A stretch of DNA of 10,415 nucleotides from Phlegmacium glaucopus (Eukaryota > Basidiomycota > Agaricomycetes > Agaricales > Cortinariaceae): positions 4,948 through 15,362 of the forward strand of contig MU130604.1 in NCBI GenBank assembly GCA_015039465.1. Direction: 5' to 3'. The translations under genes were made by a program, and so were the position numbers. The notes beneath the pieces were generated by a model. That model was not told the DNA's origin. It did no database searches and saw nothing but the letters and a program-made list of their open reading frames with translations. Below, in pieces: positions 8,241 to 10,415 of the stretch; the stretch's first letter is position 1; each line of letters opens with the position of its first letter.

Positions 8241-8380
8241 GTTGAAGTCATAGCAGAAGTTTGAAACCTTCTTGTGTATGCAATTTTGTTGAAGTCATAG
8301 CAGAAGCAAGGGGTCTTCTTGTGTATGCAATTTTGTTGAAGTTGTAACAAAGTCTTGGACTTTTGTGTACACAAGTTTTA
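8241..8380. repeat. 47-bp tandem repeat, two good units and one diverged
   Basis: Units 8241-8287 and 8288-8334 begin GTTGAAGTCATAGCAGAAG and end CTTCTTGTGTATGCAATTTT, differing only in an 8-bp middle. A third unit (8335-8380) keeps GTTGAAG at its start and CTTTTGTGTA further in. Related GTTGTAA/GTTATAA words precede the array. Confidence 0.9.
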
Positions 8381-8385
8381 AAAAT

Positions 8386-8421
8386 CAATCAGTAAAGTCT
8401 TAGGAATTCTTTGACTGATTG
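8386..8421. repeat. Inverted repeat hairpin CAATCAGT...ACTGATTG
   Basis: CAATCAGTAAAG and CTTTGACTGATTG pair with one bulged base around an 11-nt loop, immediately after the 47-bp repeats. Confidence 0.8.
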
Positions 8422-8752
8422 TTGTAGTATTTGATGCGAGTTTCAAAGGGGATAGAGATTTAGAGACAATCTTTAGATAGAGATTTGAGTTGGGTAAAAG
8501 AGAATAATAATTTTGATGTTCATATCTACGGTTTTTATACTACAGAAAGGTGGCCTATAGAGTACAATATGCCATGAAACTACAATGCAAACATGAAGGT
8601 CCAAGTGCGGAAGGTCCGAATACAGGAGGTGGCCACAGGCCTCCTCGCTTATCCACAATAGCCTAATTTACGAGTAAGCAATGTCCGGTTTTAGTAACTA
8701 AGTAAAACAAGAAAAATAATAGAGAAAGAAATGTATATGGCCTCACATAGCT
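8422..8752. other. Spacer without recognised gene
   Basis: Neither strand shows a recognisable coding frame. Short purine-rich direct repeats (GATAGAGATTT) occur at about 8450-8490. Nothing else stands out. Confidence 0.45.
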
Positions 8753-9082
8753 GGTCTTACTTCCCCACATTGTTGGTGCAAGCCATAAATTGCAAAAGCT
8801 ACTTAAAAGTTTGATCATCCTTGAATTGATCCAAGTTATTATTGTTATTGTGTGTACTAGTTGAAGTGAAATTCAAAATATTGGAAAGGTTATACTTTCT
8901 AGAAAACCCAACTTGCATTATAAGATTGTATAAAGTATTGATTGAATTATTGTTTTGAGTAGAGATTTTATAATCTTGAAAATACACCTTTTCTCAACAA
9001 GCTCTGTGCAGTTACATCAATGTGACACAACAAATTCTGACTTTAGACCCAGGAGAGACCTTGCTTTACAGCAAGGTGACAC

Positions 9083-9230
9083 TTGGAATCCTTGGAATTC
9101 CTTGGAAACATTTGGAATGAAATTGGAAACAGCTGGAATGAAATTGGAAATATCTTGAAACATTTGGAATTATTTGGAATTCCAAGACTTCCAAGGATTC
9201 CAAATGTTTCCAAGGAATTCCAATTGGAAA
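9083..9230. repeat. Foldback block of TTGGAATTCC words with 27-bp perfect arms
   Basis: Positions 9092-9118 and 9197-9223 are exact reverse complements over 27 bp. The 78-nt spacer is itself made of TTGGAA/AATTGG words. Copies of CAGCTGGAATGAAATTGGAAA-like units recur every ~23 bp on the left side. No coding potential is visible. Confidence 0.95.
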
Positions 9231-9263
9231 GGGGACTGTAAAGTATTGTTAGTGACTTGGACT

Positions 9264-9390
9264 CCAAGCAGAGTCTAAGTGGAGTCCAAGTGGACTCCAT
9301 TCAGAATCTATGATTCCACTCAGACTCTGCTTGGAATCCATTTGGAATCCACTAGAATGCTCAGACTCCACTCAGATTCCACTTAGAACT
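9264..9390. repeat. Foldback block of AGTCCACTTGG / CTCAGACTCCA words
   Basis: CCAAGCAGAGTCTAAGTGGA (9264-9283) pairs with 9315-9334, 19 of 20 bases matching. Shorter GGACTCCA/TGGAGTCC pairs fill the loop. The same words continue to 9383 (CTCAGACTCCACTCAGATTCC). The block's word set differs from that of its left neighbour, which ends only 30 bp away. Confidence 0.88.
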
Positions 9391-9411
9391 GTGGGGCACC
9401 ATAAAGTACTG

Positions 9412-9596
9412 GATGATCACATCACATGTGATCCATGTGATTACACTCTGCACACTGAACAAAATACATGATTTTGATAGCAACATGACATTTCTATCAA
9501 ATACTAGTATATTATAAATTGTATTTTCTTGAAATTTCAATTCTGGTCAGAACTCATCAGATTTCACCCCAAAAATTAAGTGGTCAGATTCTGAGA
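9412..9596. other. Short AT-rich spacer with small palindromes
   Basis: GATCACATCACATGTGATC at 9415-9433 is a small palindrome. TGTTTTGATAG-like and TTCTGGTCAGA words lead into the next block. No gene was recognised. Confidence 0.5.
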
Positions 9597-9648
9597 GGAC
9601 TTTACACTCCCCCACATTGTCCAGCTGGACTCTGCCAGACTCCAGCAA

Positions 9649-9703
9649 AGTCTGGTCAGAGTCTGGTCAGAGTCTGGTCAGAGTCTGGTCAGAGTCTGGT
9701 AAA
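9649..9703. repeat. 11-bp tandem repeat AGTCTGGTCAG, nearly five units
   Basis: Four exact units (9649-9692) are followed by a partial AGTCTGGTAAA. Exact identity between units suggests recent amplification compared with the other, degenerate arrays here. Confidence 0.95.
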
Positions 9704-9791
9704 AGTCTAGTGGAAGTAGAAAAATGACTGGACTGTATGTCTGGTCACAGTCTGGCAGACTTCCACTGGACTTCCACCAGACTTTTACTAG
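9696..9791. repeat. Inverted repeat with 22-bp arms at the edge of the 11-bp array
   Basis: CTGGTAAAAGTCTAGTGGAA (from 9696) pairs with 9770-9791 in 20 of 22 bases. The loop contains GTCTGG and CCAGAC-type words in both orientations (TCTGGTCACAGTCTGGCAGA). Confidence 0.9.
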
Positions 9792-9972
9792 AATTTTACC
9801 AGTCTTTTGTGATTTTCAAGGAAGTTATAGAGGATGTACATAGTTCAACACACTCCCTAAAGGAGAAATGAGCAGATGATTGACACATCACCCAAAAGTG
9901 TCACAGATTAACATGCCTGTATCCTCTCCTAACTAAGAACACACTACCATGCAGAGAGAAAAAAATCCCCAT

Positions 9973-10030
9973 CCCTAACAATTAACCCTAAGCCCTAAGC
10001 CTAACCTCTAAATCTAAATCTAACCCTAAA
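9973..10030. repeat. Interstitial telomere-like tract (degenerate CCCTAA)
   Basis: A run of CCCTAA, CCCTAAG, CCTAAC, CTCTAAAT, CTAAAT and CTAACCCTAA reads as degenerate copies of the CCCTAA/TTAGGG repeat used by most filamentous fungi. It is short, imperfect and internal, so it is not a chromosome end. Confidence 0.7.
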
Positions 10031-10287
10031 TATTACATGATTATGACATGATTAGAACAATAATTTCAACATCTGATCACATATTGTGGGGGACAGTATA
10101 GACCTCAGAAGACTAGGTTCTATTTCTGTTGAAAATTCAGGCTTTCCTACTAAAAATTTGCAATTTGATTGTTTGTTTGAAGGCATAGTGCAATTGAAAG
10201 TAAGTAAAATACAGTACAAACACTTTTAGATGATTGAGCTACTTCAATCTCTTCCAATCCTCATTTCCATATTCATGACGTCAAGTT

Positions 10288-10415
10288 TCAGGTGCTCTGC
10301 CTCATTTGACCCTTCCCTGATTCCTGTAGGTCACTGCTAGATTTGACATAACTGATGAGGGTGTTCAGATGGTCTGCACCAAGCAGCTTCTTCATCATGT
10401 CTATAACTTGAACCT
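10288..10415 (-). CDS. Possible partial coding edge, strand unresolved
   Basis: On the minus strand the frame is open from the window edge to a TGA at 10290-10288 and includes MMKKLLGADHLNTLISYVKS. On the plus strand an intron-like acceptor TTCCTGTAG ends at 10329. It is followed by an open frame to the window edge that reads VTARFDITDEGVQMVCTKQL and also looks protein-like. I recognise neither. At most one is likely real, and both could be chance. The following window would settle it. Confidence 0.2.
   Translation of the reverse strand, partial: VQVIDMMKKLLGADHLNTLISYVKSSSDLQESGKGQMRQST

Larger units (their letters stand above)
9597..10104. mobile_element. Candidate 508-bp inverted-repeat element containing AGTCTGGTCAG block
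   Basis: The left end GGACTTTACACTCCCCCACA (9597-9616) and the minus-strand right end GGTCTATACTGTCCCCCACA (10104-10085) match in 15 of 20 bases and point inward as terminal inverted repeats would. TTCTGAG occurs just outside both tips in inverted orientation, so the repeat may extend further. Inside are an 11-bp tandem array, a 22-bp foldback, a telomere-like tract and no coding frame. No clean target duplication was found, so element status is only probable. Confidence 0.5.

Noticed and set aside
8102..8374. 90-residue minus-strand frame rich in Lys/Thr/Cys
   Set aside because: It is the complement of the 47-bp tandem repeats, and its peptide repeats mirror them.

Overview
The window looks like nuclear DNA of a basidiomycete fungus, most likely an agaricomycete. 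Two things support this: a fungal delta-type phosphoinositide phospholipase C gene split by short 56-73 nt GT-AG introns, and a transposase fragment carrying the signature motifs of the Plavaka (CACTA-like) group that is common in mushroom-forming fungi. There are no bacterial features (no operons, no Shine-Dalgarno sites, no CRISPR), and no tRNA or rRNA gene was recognised.

Layout: (1) About 195-2453, plus strand: most of a PI-PLC gene (end of the EF-hand region, X box, acidic/serine-rich linker, Y box, C2) in six exons. Its 5' exons lie at or beyond the left edge, and one base is missing near 595. (2) 2454-2900: 3' flank and spacer. (3) 2903-3443: a foldback, probably inverted-repeat-bounded element made of ATTCCAT/ATGGAAT words, holding a 96-nt near-perfect hairpin. 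(4) 3444-4290: AT-rich spacer with a 59-bp tandem duplication and a perfect 13-bp-stem hairpin. (5) 4311-4895: a hAT-like MITE with an 8-bp target duplication, inserted in a 20-bp-period minisatellite that continues to 5042. (6) 5421-7586, minus strand: a decayed 5'/central piece of a Plavaka transposase, four exons, one frameshift, C-terminal half missing. Its first visible intron has been swollen from 48 to 1044 nt by a 994-bp TIR element (6098-7091, TA duplication). (7) 7600-8750: spacer with a TATA/CT-rich promoter-like site and a 47-bp tandem repeat. (8) 8753-10104: successive foldback blocks, each built from its own short word (TTGGAATTCC, AGTCCACTTGG, AGTCTGGTCAG), and a degenerate telomere-like CCCTAA tract. 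(9) 10105-10415: spacer and an unresolved possible coding edge.

The only host gene is the phospholipase. Everything to its right is a graveyard of nested non-autonomous elements and satellites. The most unusual observation is a degenerate ~20-bp motif (core AGTACTTTACTGTCCCCCAC), present in about eight copies in both orientations. The copies sit at the edges of the foldback blocks, whose interiors share no sequence with one another. This suggests a family with conserved tips and rapidly replaced, strand-symmetric interiors.
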